A stretch of 64,000 bases of DNA from Phallusia mammillata (GCA_003260075.1 QLIY01000025.1:186309-250308); one strand, 5' to 3'; shown: positions 48,363 to 62,020, counted from the stretch's first letter. Notes: generated from the letters alone by a model not told the origin. A program made the numbers and translations.

Positions 48363-48390
48363 TCAGGTCTGGAAGTCTTCTTTGTGGAAT

Positions 48391-48451
<61 letters not shown>

Positions 48452-51400
48452 AGTAGGGTTCCGCACTAATCACAGGTGGGCGGGCAGGCATGGATAACGA
48501 CCGAGAATAGCGACTTTCTGATGTTGCTGCTGTTTCATTTTGTGAAAAGGATTGTGGTTCAGTGAGCACCACATCCATGTAATCACCGAAATGGTGCACC
48601 ATTGACTGGCTGTGGGCAGGTCTGTCATTATGACCAACAGGTAAACTTTCTGTTGAAAAAGCATTGGACATGGTTATAGTGAGTAGGACATTTGCATCAT
48701 AAGATTTCTTTATAACAGTGTGCTGAGATTTTTTCTGTCGCACTGTTACCTTGAACTTGTGGTGAGTCTATCCCAGTTGCATTGCTATTGTTGATATTGT
48801 GATTTGCCTGTTAAAGTAAACACACATAATGTTTGATTTTTTTCAATCACTGATTAAAATTGATAAAAGTCAGTGGTTCTCAAACTTTTTAAGCATGCGG
48901 CGCATTAAAGAACTAAAATTTTCTTCCGCGGCACACTTCGCAGATACACATAACAAAAGTTGTTCAAAAAAGCTTAATTTTCAACTTTATTGTGGTGGGT
49001 AAGGACATGTTCTTAGCAATAACAAAAATAGGAGCTTTGAAATGTTTTCATGCACAACTGTATTTCTTCATGAAGTTTAATAACACCAGAGAACATTCGC
49101 ACTTTAAAATAGGAAAGATTTTGTGGCACAGTTGGGAATCTCTCATGGCACACAGTTTGAGAATCACTGATGTAAGTACACAGAAAATTAAATTGATACA
49201 AAATCTGCTAAAAGGAAATGTCCCTTACTTCTTGTTCATCAACTTCTACTATCACGTCCACTGATTTGCTTGGGACTAGCAAACTAGAACCTGCAGCTGG
49301 TGACTCCACTCCGAAACCTGTTGGTAACACTTTGTGTTCAACCATTGAAAAGTTATGATCACTACACATATATCTTGAAGGCAAAAGCAATGGCTTACTT
49401 GAACCGGACTCGGAAAATGAATCCATCCTGGCCAAAGGAGCCACAACCGGTTCGTCACCAATATTTTCAGGTACTGTAGCCCTTAAAAAATAACACACAC
49501 TTTCCCTAAGCTTGTAGGTTATTTAAATTTGCCACATAAATAAATTTCAAGACAAAGGTAGTACATTTAAACACTTTGCACATGATTAAACTTGATTTTT
49601 CTTGTTTTATTCCATTAATATTTGTCTACAAGGAAGCAAAAACACAAAATCTGACATCTGTGGGTTATTGACAATTAAACCACAAATAGTGGCATTCATA
49701 ACTGCCTTTAAAATACCTTTGTTCTGGACTTTGATGAAGAGGTATATTCTCAAAACCATGATCTATATTTGCAGCAGGGGGCTGCTCAATGACAGGTTCC
49801 TATGACAACACATGTAAGTAGAATTTTGTTTTATTTTGTGGAAAATTTAGGTACAATGATCAAAGTGACCACCTTTGGTTTTTCAGCCAAGTCACTTCTT
49901 CTGCTTTTTCCATTTCTTGTGAGCCCACCAACTGGCAATGTTTCAGACTCTGTGTATTTTCGAGAGTCAGCAACTATCTGGGATTGCTTGATAACCTGAA
50001 AAAAAATGCCAAGTAAGTGATTTGCAGTGGTTGTGTGAGAAGTTCAAGCTACAAATGTGCAACTGTTGCATAAAAGTTACCTTTTTCATCGCCTTTAACA
50101 ATTCGTTCGGAAAATGGTGGACAACCATTTTATGTGAAATTAGGAGTTCATTGAAATCATTTCTGTTGTCTGATTCAATGGCAAAGTATTTGTTCCTTTC
50201 AGAAGGCCTACAACATATTTTTACCATTATGAAAATTTACTTGGTTGACTGAAATATTTAGTGATCTAATGGAGTAACTTTTAATTTGTATTGGTCATAT
50301 TAAAGAAATTCAATTAAGGACATTATTGTATTACTGTATAAATATCTATGACATATTAAAGGCAAAAACTTGGGAAAATGAATGAAAGGATTGTATTTCA
50401 AAAAAACAAATTCATATTTGCTGTCTGTTGCACATACTATTTTTTTGACACTTTTCTTCACAAAAAGATGAATTTTAACATTTTTCACTTTGTCAGTTTT
50501 TTTTTGCTTGGTGCTTTCATAAAAATAAAAAAATGCTGTAGCTACTTGGAGCAGAAGTTTTGGTCTTTGGTTGGTTTTCTGTACACAATATGAATGATTT
50601 TCCCGGGAGGATAAAGATCCTCACTACAGCTGGTGTCAGAGCAGGATTCAGTTAGATTGTCTCCTGGATGATCCACAAGATTCCTCTCTTCCTCCATTGG
50701 CTAAAAATACATAAAATACGTTTTTTCCAACACATTTATCTTTAATGTAAAAAATTCCAATGATAATACATTCTGTATGTAACCGAACTGTCAACTTGAT
50801 GTGCCTACCTCCTATCACGTAACCACAAAAATGTTGCACATAATGCAGTGGTAACAAAATCAAATCAACCTACCACAGCATGCTGCAAAAGCTTATGCCT
50901 GCTTTGCGTTGTATGGACAAGGTTTCCCAATATTACTCGATACTGAAAAACAAATTATCAGCATTTTAAAAGTGCAACAAAACTAAGCTAACTTATGGTA
51001 CCTTGGGCAAAGATGTAGCTTTTAGCAAGGAGGTAATTTCATTTCTCAATCTTTCCAATTGCACAATGCCTGTCCTGGTGATCATGTCCTTTCCCAAGAC
51101 AGCAGTATTTATGTAGTGCTTTGAACCCTCCATGGCTGCCAAACTGCCATGAATAGAAAACAAATAAAACATGCTTAAAAAACAACAGCCATAAAATGCT
51201 TCAAACAGTTTATGTAGCAAAAAACACTAATTTGTTAAACTTTCGAACTGGCGATCCCCTACTATGAGGCTGACATGTGCAGTATACAAGCAGGGTTCCC
51301 GCGCAATTTTTGTTTATAAATTCCATGACTTTTCCAAAATTTTTCAAGAAAAAAACCCCGAATTTTCATAACCTTAATCGAAAAAAATCGAGCAATTCCC

Positions 51401-54400
51401 ATAGTAAAACTAGAAAAAAGACTTTGGTATATGTAGCCAATTTACCATACTTGCAACGAATATATAAACGTTACGTAATTTGAAATTCCTATCTCTATCT
51501 GGCATTTTCAGGCGCCAAATTCCATACTTTTTCAAAGACTTTTGCAAAAGTTGGGTTTTTTCAAAACTTTTCCAGGCCTTAAAAATACAAATTTAAATTC
51601 CATAACCTTCCCAGGCTTTCCATACCCACGGGAACCCTGTACAAGGCAGGCAATGGTACTTGTGATTCAACCTTTGGCAGTTTCTCCACTGAGCCTATGT
51701 AGCTCAGTTGTGTGAGTGTGAGTCCTGGAAAGATCCAGTCATGGGTTTGAATCCCACCTCTAGCCTGCGCCTTGCCATATGGGAATACTTGGGAGACACA
51801 TAGGCCTGGCATACTATGATGTTAATCTTTATGGAGCATCTTTCAAAAATTCACATGTTGCAAAGCTGGTAATTATCAGGGGTTATAGTTTTAGTACCAA
51901 GCTTCTGAAATCTATCCATCGAGTGTGAAAAAACTTCTCCTCATAAAAAAAGAGAACTAAGCCAGTTCAGTAACGCGTAAGTATGTGCCACATTGCAAAA
52001 TATCTGCTTCATTACCCCAGCCTAGTAACCTGCTTTCTCACCTTAGTAAGCCCCCAGGTGGTGAATATGCATAACATATGACGTGTGGATATCGCCTTTT
52101 GAGTGAAATCGATAAAATGACAGCAACCCCAGCACCAAGCGAATGACCTGCCGATACAAAGTTTTGTGTGAACAATTGCCTTATTTAGAGAAAGGTATAA
52201 ATTTTGCAGCAACTTTACCTACGATCACCAGTTGGTAATCCCTTGTCCCCCGTGATAAATCTCTGCCAAAAGCTTGTGACAAAATCATTTCCTCCTCAAG
52301 TAACTGTTGTCTGATATAGATTGCCCCTTGCACAATACCCTAAATATAAATCATCGTTCATACAGGGTGCAGGGGTGAAATGTGTTGTGTTTGGCCATAA
52401 AGTGGTGCATCTCATGTTATTGCTTCATGTCTGGCTGAGTACATCCAGACTGTTACCACAAATAATTCGGCCAACTTCATTTGAACTTTTGCTCACAACA
52501 TTATGACGTACTGCAGATTTTGATCAATAACATTTTTCAGAAGTGAAGCACATAAAATTGAAATTGGTAAGTTTCTTAGTGTACTGGCATGATATTTTAT
52601 TTAACTAGCATGGGAATGCTCAGAAAAGAGTGTTCAAACCTTATGTGCCTTCCACGAAGAATCGCATTCTGGTATTTGCATGGGTGTAGCCACAATATCA
52701 GTCAATGCATCGATGTCACTCAAAGTTCCTCTGATAGTCACAACAATGGATTTCATTTTGTGATCAACAGCAACAAAGAATGGCTGCTTGTATAGCTGAA
52801 GCATAAACACATTTTTTTAACTGTTGTGTTTTTTTTAAAAAAACAGAAAAATGCTAGAAACCAAATTTTTTTGGCAAACTTTGGATCATAGAAAACAAGT
52901 TAAAATGGATTGATACTGAAGAATTACTCCTCAAAAATAGAATTTGGTTACCTTGGGATAAAACACTACAACTGCAAACAGTGACCAAATTAAGTTTAAG
53001 CCACTTCATCATAAAGCACTTACATCATTGTTCCATGACACATACACGAGATCAACATCTCCCCTCAGTCCGTTCTCCAGCATGGTTTTTCTGATTGCAG
53101 ATGTGCGCCATTCACAGCAGGTGTCCTTTCGTATAGTGGCTGAAGCAAATGGCCTATGATGGTTGGATGTAGCAGGGCAGCACGATGTTCTATCAGCCCC
53201 ACACCTGCCCATGCATCAGGTTTTTATTGTGTTTTACATGCAACATGTGAGGAATATGGCTTTAAACTGTAAATGTCATTTAGTGCAATGACTGACATGT
53301 CCAACAAGATTATGACAAAAAAGACAAGGTTGACATGTCAAAGAGATGTGGCACGTAAGAACCACTGACACTAATATATGGACCCTATGACATGTATTTC
53401 AGTTCTTTAATAATGCATATGCATGACATGGAAATCCATGCACTCATTAATGTAAGCAACCTTTTCAGTTACAAAAAAATAAATTTTCACAAGCAGATCG
53501 TAGCATTTGATAATGATTATATTACAGGAACATGTCATACATGCATTCTTCCATGAGGTAGCAGACTCCACAGGCCATGTGCGAGTACATGTACATGAGA
53601 GGGCCGTAAGATGCCACAGCATACTGGCAGTAGTACGTCATCACACTAAATTCATGGGCTTCAGTCTGAAATATCCAAGTTTGATATTACTGACACTGAA
53701 TGAACACTTTTATTGGCAAAAAACAAGGTCTGGGGGAAAATGATTCGATGTAACAAACCTGGTTGGAATGATCCATAAATATGGTATTTTCAGTGATTGG
53801 CCGGCCACACATATATTCCTTGATTGGGTTGTCATCCTGTAAATATCAATGATCAAATTGAATATCAAGATTGGTTAACACATGCACACCTTTTGACAAA
53901 CAAAATTTACAATTTAAAGTATAAATAAATGTTTTTGCTGTTGCACTACATTTTTTTCTCGGCTCTTGGCTTATATTCACTAGGATTTGCAATGTGAGGC
54001 ACATAGGAAATCCCACCGATTTTTGTATTTCCTCTTGAGAGCGTTGTTGTTTGTGACGCAGAAGAATAAAGCCAGCTACAATGTCTGAAGGAACAAGGTC
54101 CTGATTTCGGAAAAAGTCACCAAATATGCGAGCAACATCATCAAGGGCTGCCTAAATCAAATAAGAAATCAGGTAAGTCAAGTTGATTGTGGAAACCTAC
54201 TGCATTGGTGGTAAGAATCAGAGACCAAAATGTGACTTAGCAATGCAGCTTTGACAAATCTACATTGATTGATTTAGTTTAATACTTTCAATCAAATCAA
54301 CATAGTTAAATGCATGTTATGACCCTCCATAACTTTAGCACAATTGAAAAATATTTGTCAGCTACCCTGCATGCCCCATATCAATATCAAACCAGAATAC

Positions 54401-56922
54401 AATAGTTATGTACCAGTTTTTTTAGTGAAAAAAGCAATGGAGCATGAAAGGCATGATCAACTTATTTATTAACATGGGCATTTATATAATTAGCTAGCAG
54501 ACAAATTGTATTCCAATTGTGGTTATAATTTGAAAATCTCATGGTTGATTTTGATAACAAAGTAGCAAACCAAAAAGAAGAAAAGATATTCATGTGTTAT
54601 ATATTGTTTTTGTAAACTTTTGAAACAACACATATCACCAACCTTGGCATTCGAAGAGCCAAGGCGGCAACAAAAACATTTTGCAAAGGCCCCTTTCCAA
54701 AATTGTTGCCTCTTCTGGTTTAGTTCAGATCTAAAAAATCACGAGTTTAAACAATTGGCAACATGCAGCAACAATCGCGTTTATTGCAGTTATTGAAATT
54801 TTGATCAGTTAGCTAAATAATTCGGTCCAAAAAGAAAATTGTGAGGGTACATAATTACTATTACCCTTTGAGAGTGGACTTTTGCACTCTGATTACAAAA
54901 TTCCCACCAATCAAGAACAGAGCACGATGAAGGTTATTTAATTAATATCAGTCGAGGACACTCTCGGAAGTACGTCATTGTAGTACATCATAAATTATTT
55001 TTATAAAATGCCACATACACAGCTACAAAAATTGAAAAAATTTTTTTATCTGACATCTTAATGCTGATATGACTAAGTAATTGAATTATTGGTGGAGTTT
55101 TGCATTTAAAAAGTTTATATATATTGGAAGCAGTAAATTGATTTAATAACTTAATCCTACCTCATGTGGTTTATGTTAGTACTTGAAGAGCGCTCATTGA
55201 CAGCTTTTTCAAATCGGTAAAATGAACCGCCAGAAGAATCAAAGGTGCAGAAGGCAGTGAGAATGACAATAAATATAACAACGGCATTCACACCAACAAT
55301 AGCTAAATACAAAAAAAACAGACTGCTATTTTGGATGACTAAAAGCCCATAGGACCGATTTGGCCTGAGGCAAGTTTATTTCTAAACAAACCCCTCTGTG
55401 ACTAATAGTTTGTCCAAATACAACATATGTGTGCTATTTAAACAACAGTGAACAAAAATCGAATTATTTATTTAGACATTGAAAAAAAATTTGCAGTTCT
55501 TTTGCAATTTTTCAACATGGTGGCAGGGTTACATGTAATTTGAATTTATATGTCTGTTTTGAACACCAAACAGTGCTCATAGATTCACTAGCATTTTGCA
55601 CATCATTTTAAAAACAGCAAATACATTTTCTTATACATTTCTAAACAACAAAGATATATACATCTCAAAGTGTTCATTAAATGTTACTACAAAAAGAGTT
55701 TTTAGGACATAGCAGTTGAGGCCACTGAGTCACATATAGGTTTCTTACACTAAATGGAAATCATGTAAACCATGAATTAAATGCAAACAATGAAAAAACA
55801 AAACCATTATTACCAGCATGAACATCATACAACTCCCTCAGTGACTCACAAGCTTTCCAAGTTTGAGTGAGTTTAACTGCCACAAATATAGTGTATGTCA
55901 CTTCAACTAAGCCCAAAACTGAAAAAGCAATTGTATGTACATTAACACAAAAAAAACTGTTTAACAAATGCTGTTACCAGACACAACAATTGACTACAAA
56001 TAGTTTGGACAATTTAATGCATGTCTACTTAACTTACCTAATCTCACATAAATCACATATTGCAAAGGCTTTCTAGGCTGTGGGTTCATGATTGTTCCTT
56101 GCATGCTGAATCCAACAATTACGATTTCTATCAGCTTTAAACACAAAACAAAAATAAAACATTTAAAGTTGAAATTATACGTCCAGCTTAGAAACCAACC
56201 ACAGCAGTTATAAGTAATCCCAAATATCCAAATGAAAAATCTCGAATTTCTATTGCACAAGTGGCTTTAATTATGTCTGATGCATTGGCATTGAGCATTT
56301 CCATTTCTTCAACATTAAATTCTGCTCGTTGAAGGTCAGAACTGGTCATCAGATGAACAGCAATCACAATAAATCTGAAACAAACAAATACAGAACAAAA
56401 TGCTTTCACATAAAGTACAGTTTATCTAAACTGGCAAGAAACACACCATATATATTGTTTAAAAAAAACTTTAGGAATTCCATTGCTACCATGTCATTTA
56501 TCCCATTTTATATAAAATTATAAAATATTATTCCATCTCCATGGCTTAATATATATAGATCAGTGGTACTCAAACTTTTTTATTGTTGGGGCCAAATGGC
56601 AGTTTTTTAAGTGTAGGGAACCGCAAAAAAACGAAACCTTGAGAAAATCAATAAAGATTATTACTTTGAAAGCTAAAATAGCAATGTTTGGTGGTTTTCT
56701 GAGGTCTGGTGCAAGCCGCAATATAAGTAGTTGGGAGCCGCATGCGGCCCCGAAAACCGAGTTTGAGAACCACTGATATAGATTAAACAAGCTGTCTGCA
56801 GATGTACAAATAAACTAAAAAACTTACAATATTAAATGTATCATTCCCATCATGAAACTTGGAATAACCAAATCATCGCTGCCAGTCTCCCACCTTCTTT
56901 TGAAAGCAACCAAACCTGGCAT
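48363..56922 (-). CDS. DAGLA: sn1-specific diacylglycerol lipase alpha-type
   Basis: A multipass membrane serine hydrolase making 2-arachidonoylglycerol from diacylglycerol. 22 coding exons: 56922-56828, 56374-56200, 56134-56038, 55918-55814, 55302-55161, 54730-54643, 54151-54017, 53836-53759, 53665-53541, 53204-53024, 52795-52640, 52339-52219, 52147-52042, 51143-51002, 50942-50874, 50700-50585, 50207-50081, 49995-49873, 49799-49717, 49481-49229, 48807-48750, 48649-48363. All phases agree: 953 residues (human alpha 1042). It starts [18 protein letters not shown] as in vertebrates. Four N-terminal membrane segments precede the lipase domain: IRGTLSD, GHSLGAG with catalytic S502, VLGKD with D554 (the same 52-residue spacing as human S472-D524) and probably H642 in PPGKIIH. 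The Ser-rich tail lacks a visible PPxxF Homer site and ends in an artefact-like poly-Gly (926-943). Exons 2-6 recur downstream at 60-64 kb. Confidence 0.95.
48395..48450. repeat. 56-base C run inside last DAGL exon
   Basis: On the coding strand it is poly-G and would encode 18 glycines just before the stop. GAGT flanks it on both sides. Pure third positions over 56 bases are unlike a selected poly-Gly tract, so the true C-terminus of the protein may differ. Confidence 0.9.
48871..49169. mobile_element. hAT MITE in DAGL intron
   Basis: The ends CAGTGGTTCTCAAAC and GTTTGAGAATCACTG are hAT-type inverted repeats. Flanking 8-mers ATAAAAGT and ATGTAAGT agree at 6 of 8 positions, a decayed target duplication. 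It is 299 bp, non-coding, and sits in the intron 48808-49228. Confidence 0.85.
51291..51639. mobile_element. MITE with CAGGGTTCCCG ends in DAGL intron
   Basis: Terminal inverted repeats CAGGGTTCCCG and CGGGAACCCTG enclose 349 bp full of ATTCCAT/TTTTCCA subrepeats. TACAAG on both sides (51285-51290, 51640-51645) looks like the target duplication. Superfamily not certain. Confidence 0.75.
51690..51765 (+). repeat. tRNA-derived SINE or tRNA pseudogene
   Basis: TGTAGCTCAGTTGTGTGAG resembles a polymerase III A box and GGGTTTGAATCCC a B box, with tRNA-like spacing. The surrounding bases do not fold into a full cloverleaf by eye, so a functional tRNA is unlikely. It sits in the same DAGL intron as the MITE at 51291. 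Confidence 0.5.
56561..56775. mobile_element. hAT MITE in DAGL intron 1
   Basis: The ends CAGTGGTACTCAAAC and GTTTGAGAACCACTG are inverted repeats. A perfect 8-bp duplication, ATATAGAT, flanks it (56553-56560, 56776-56783). 215 bp, non-coding. Confidence 0.92.
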
Positions 56923-57757
56923 ATTTGTCTTTTGTGTTCCTCCTCTTTAAAATGTGTTAGCAGTACAGTGGTAAATGAGGTCTGGGTGGACTTCAAGTAT
57001 TTTAGCATAAATTATCTGCATCATGTAATGCACAAATCTGCACTGGCCAGGTGGGCCACAATGCACAGCAAGCACTGCAAAAGTGAAGAGCCTAAAAATG
57101 TGATCCTGGCAGCTGTAGCTGATTGCCGAAAACAAACCCAAATGGTAAAATCTTTTTTCAATTTGTAAACAGGTTTGGCAAATAGCGCTTTACTTGCTAA
57201 ATTACTGATCTAAATAAAGGCAAACTATAAAGTTTAATTTAATATCTGTCACGTTTAATTTAATATCTGTGCACTTTAAAAGGCAATGGGAACATCACAA
57301 AAACAACATCCAAACCCAAAGGAACAAAACAACAAAAGCCGATTTCGTCGCTTCACTCGATACATACGCTTTGCGATTACGACACGCATGATTGCATTTA
57401 CGGAGAGATGATGTTGCCACAATTTTGGTTCGAAAAAGGCTTGCTGAAAAACCACACCGCCTTGAAAGGCATCTCTGAAGCATTCCCAAGTCAATTACAG
57501 ACCATGAGATAAAGATAAAGTAACTGCTTCAAAACAGGGTTGTGTAAGTGTCCAAAAACTCACATAAACGTTGGTTCGGCTTTGGGCTAGTTTCAAAATT
57601 CATCAACTACAGTTCTATAAAAACTCAAGTAGCAACATATCGCCTGTATTGATCGCTCAAGTGGCGATTGATGATACAAGCACGTGCGTTACCATAACTG
57701 CTTATTATCAGAGCACTGACAACAAAATACCTAGTCTTTACGTTTTGCTTAGAAAGT
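56923..57757. promoter_or_regulatory. Divergent promoter region, DAGL and myristoyl-type gene
   Basis: 835 bases separate the two start codons. CpG becomes frequent again around 57340-57420, in contrast to the CpG-poor lipase gene body. That suggests an unmethylated bidirectional promoter. No TATA box is obvious. An upstream non-coding exon of DAGL may lie here. Confidence 0.4.
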
Positions 57758-59701
57758 ATGGGAAGCGGTTGGTCAAACGCGAATAAAGCCGAAACTGGAG
57801 AAACATGCAAATCTTCGGACATCAAAAACAAAGGTGAGATATTTTACAGTCCTGGAGCCCACTATAACAACCAGGCTATATTACGTTTTCCACAAGAAGC
57901 GAAAAGTGTTTTCATTGTTTGTAGGCCTATGCTGTAAAATGTTACGCTTTGATGGTTAACCAAGGCAAACAAAAATATAAATGACTGCACCTAAAAAAGA
58001 ATTTTCAACTCCCAGATAACACGTAGTATGACAGGCCCTGCAACTAAACTATTCTTTCGACATGGCAAAGTTTTGCGAACGATTTGTTTTGCAATTGTCA
58101 CCCGCATTGTAGCCTATATCTGGTTACCGGTATATAGGAACACGTTCTTAAACAACAATCGCATTTCGGCCTTAAACACACTTTATATCTCAGACTCTTT
58201 GGAAGTTAGAGAGCAACGCCGGGAAGGCCAAAACCCTTGCAAAAGTAAAAATGATTCCGCGGCATCAATGATTCCACTAACGTCACCAAGTTTAGCAAAT
58301 CTCAAAGAGCTTTCGACATCGATCTGCAGTGAAAGTAATTTTGCTGATGATGAGGGTTTTGATGCTAACATAGCCCCTCGGCTTTGGATGACATCACCAG
58401 ATCGTGTTTTAAGTAGTGGCGGTTATCCATCGTTTGTGACGTCTGCAACCTCGTTCACGTCGTTGGATCCAAATACGGTATAAGTTATTTGCACAAATTT
58501 GGCATATCTTTGAAAGTGGCATGTTGTTTAAGGTGGAACATCAACCAAAAAGACCAATGTCTCCACAAAATAGACAACAAACAACTAAACTAAGGTAAGT
58601 CTTCGTTCTGTACAATATTATTGACAATCATATGGAACTACATAAACTTTTTTAGAGGAAGACCTCATTCAGCGAGACTCACAATTTTGCGGACTCTCAT
58701 GGAATACAGCGATCGGCCAATGACTGCCCCAGATATTTTGCAATCCCTTCCAAATGTTAACAACAGAAGTCGAGGAACTCCAATAAGTTTTGTTCAATCG
58801 ACAATCCATTCGGAGTTGGAAGTAAATAGTACAGGAGAGATTCAGGGGTCTCAAACAGATTTTGGTACAGAAACAGTGGTATTAGGTGACATTGAAGTTC
58901 AATCTAGACCAGAATCCAAGGACACACCAGTAAAGAAAGTTATCACTGAAATTACATCACATAAGGTACTTATATGGGTCTGTAATATTATCTTGCTATA
59001 CGCAAAAATATCCACTGCGCACAAAATTACATATTTACAGATCAAACTTTCACAAGTAATCGATGCAAAAAGTTCAAAACGGAAACAGTGTAAACGACAG
59101 AAGAGAATACGATGTGAAAAATTTGGACTTTTAAAGCCATTAAACTACCATCCGAAAGTAAAAAAGAAAACGCTTCGTACCCCAATGGTAATCAATACAA
59201 ATGCGTTTTTTTAGATTTAACAATAACTACATTAACGTTGGCAGAGAAAAAGTTTGCTACCGTTACCTCCTCCGATGCCCATAAAATGTAAGTCACCTAC
59301 TTTAGTACGCCGGAACACAAATGTCTGTAAACGTACAAAGGTTTTCAGTAATGAGGCCATAAGTCCAAAAATTTCAAGTCAACAATCAGGATACAATGCA
59401 AATGGAAACGCAAACTACAGTATGTAGAAACACGTCTTACGTTTCCGTCTGTTTTTGATTATGACTATAGTTTAGCATTTTGTTGTTCAGTACGTTGGTT
59501 TTCTGGGCAAAGCAATCTACCACAGAGCCTTGCTGGAAGTCCATACGCTTCATCTACATTTAACATGAAGCACCAATTGCGTCCTTTGCACCACGGTTAC
59601 AAAGTGATGACGCAGCGCCAAGTTCATGATGTTGTTGACCGTTTGTATTCTGTGAAACCCGTTTATCGACAAAGTTCTTTAAAAAACACCTATCCTAGAA
59701 G
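57758..59701 (+). CDS. Unrecognised protein with N-myristoylation-type start (3' end missing)
   Basis: Exons that join in frame: 57758-57833, 58194-58477, 58533-58594, 58656-58965, 59041-59176, 59215-59287, 59471-59701. The ATG opens MGSGWS, which fits the N-myristoylation pattern MGxxxS, so the protein may be membrane-tethered. Residues 26-244 are low-complexity Ser/Thr/Gln-rich. Exon 5 is strongly basic (KRKQCKRQKR), and the last visible exon contains YKVMTQRQVHDVVDRLYS. No domain is recognised. The 59176/59215 junction is the weak point: it implies a 38-nt intron, and reading on instead gives a stop at 59212-59214. The last exon ends at donor AGAAG/GTAAAT, so more coding sequence should follow, but a copy of DAGL intervenes. 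Part of the gene recurs at 62190-62728. Confidence 0.55.
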
Positions 59702-62020
59702 GTAAATCATATATTTTAGGTCATGATCATATAGTTAAATGCATGTTATGACCCTCCATAACTTTAGCACAATTGAAAAATATTTGTCAGCTACCCTGCA
59801 TGCCCCATATCAATATCAAACCAGAATACAATAGTTATGTACCAGTTTTTTTTAATGCTATGGTAAGTATTTCATTGTGTCCTTTTCTCATACATGACTT
59901 ACCCACAAAAATTGTCATATCAATGCATACAAAGCAAAAGCAATGGAGCATGAAAGGCATGATCAACTTATTTATTAACATGGGCATTTATATAATTAGC
60001 TAGCAGACAAATTGTATTCCAATTGTGGTTATAATTTGAAAATCTCATGGTTGATTTTGATAACAAAGTAGCAAACCAAAAAGAAGAAAAGATATTCATG
60101 TGTTATATATTGTTTTTGTAAACTTTTGAAAAAACACATATCACCAACCTTGGCATTCGAAGAGCCAAGGCGGCAACAAAAACATTTTGCAAAGGCCCCT
60201 TTCCAAAATTGTTGCCTCTTCTGGTTTAGTTCAGATCTAAAAAATCACGAGTTTAAACAATTGGCAACATGCAGCAACAATCGCGTTTATTGCAGTTATT
60301 GAAATTTTGATCAGTTAGCTAAATAATTCGGTCCAAAAAGAAAATTGTGAGGGTACATAATTACTATTACCCTTTGAGAGTGGACTTTTGCACTCTGATT
60401 ACAAAATTCCCACCAATCAAGAACAGAGCACGATGAAGGTTATTTAATTAATATCAGTCGAGGACACTCTCGGAAGTACGTCATTGTAGTACATCATAAA
60501 TTATTTTTATAAAATGCCACATACACAGCTACAAAAATTGAAAAAATTTTTTTATCTGACATCTTAATGCTGATATGACTAAGTAATTGAATTATTGGTG
60601 GAGTTTTGCATTTAAAAAGTTTATATATATTGGAAGCAGTAAATTGATTTAATAACTTAATCCTACCTCATGTGGTTTATGTTAGTACTTGAAGAGCGCT
60701 CATTGACAGCTTTTTCAAATCGGTAAAATGAACCGCCAGAAGAATCAAAGGTGCAGAAGGCAGTGAGAATGACAATAAATATAACAACGGCATTCACACC
60801 AACAATAGCTAAATACAAAAAAAACAGACTGCTATTTTGGATGACTAAAAGCCCATAGGACCGATTTGGCCTGAGGCAAGTTTATTTCTAAACAAACCCC
60901 TCTGTGACTAATAGTTTGTCCAAATACAACATATGTGTGCTATTTAAACAACAGTGAACAAAAATCGAATTATTTATTTAGACATTGAAAAAAAATTTGC
61001 AGTTCTTTTGCAATTTTTCAACATGGTGGCAGGGTTACATGTAATTTGAATTTATATGTCTGTTTTGAACACCAAACAGTGCTCATAGATTCACTAGCAT
61101 TTTGCACATCATTTTAAAAACAGCAAATACATTTTCTTATACATTTCTAAACAACAAAGATATATACATCTCAAAGTGTTCATTAAATGTTACTACAAAA
61201 AGAGTTTTTAGGACATAGCAGTTGAGGCCACTGAGTCACATATAGGTTTCTTACACTAAATGGAAATCATGTAAACCATGAATTAAATGCAAACAATGAA
61301 AAAACAAAACCATTATTACCAGCATGAACATCATACAACTCCCTCAGTGACTCACAAGCTTTCCAAGTTTGAGTGAGTTTAACTGCCACAAATATAGTGT
61401 ATGTCACTTCAACTAAGCCCAAAACTGAAAAAGCAATTGTATGTACATTAACACAAAAAAAACTGTTTAACAAATGCTGTTACCAGACACAACAATTGAC
61501 TACAAATAGTTTGGACAATTTAATGCATGTCTACTTAACTTACCTAATCTCACATAAATCACATATTGCAAAGGCTTTCTAGGCTGTGGGTTCATGATTG
61601 TTCCTTGCATGCTGAATCCAACAATTACGATTTCTATCAGCTTTAAACACAAAACAAAAATAAAACATTTAAAGTTGAAATTATACGTCCAGCTTAGAAA
61701 CCAACCACAGCAGTTATAAGTAATCCCAAATATCCAAATGAAAAATCTCGAATTTCTATTGCACAAGTGGCTTTAATTATGTCTGATGCATTGGCATTGA
61801 GCATTTCCATTTCTTCAACATTAAATTCTGCTCGTTGAAGGTCAGAACTGGTCATCAGATGAACAGCAATCACAATAAATCTGAAACAAACAAATACAGA
61901 ACAAAATGCTTTCACATAAAGTACAGTTTATCTAAACTGGCAAGAAACACACCATATATATTGTTTAAAAAAAACTTTAGGAATTCCATTGCTACCATGT
62001 CATTTATCCCATTTTATATA
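59160..62020. repeat. Tandem unit, first copy (3,027-bp period)
   Basis: This block joins the last exons of the myristoyl-type gene to a second copy of DAGL sequence (59732-62020, matching 54302-56514). It is repeated from 62190 at an offset of 3,027. The DAGL part differs from the original by an extra stretch of about 75 bases near 59857-59935 and by isolated bases. Confidence 0.9.
60149..61880 (-). pseudogene. Partial DAGL copy, exons 2-6
   Basis: Exons 2 to 6 of the lipase (61880-61706, 61640-61544, 61424-61320, 60808-60667, 60236-60149) recur at an offset of 5,506 with intact splice sites and frame. The start exon and the whole lipase domain are absent, so it cannot make an enzyme. It ends at the sequence gap. 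Confidence 0.85.

Noticed and set aside
53950-54017. Extension of DAGL exon 7 (frame [14 protein letters not shown])
   Set aside because: It is one base out of frame with the exon. Ending the exon at TCG/GTGGGA joins in phase with the next exon and aligns with vertebrate DAGL.
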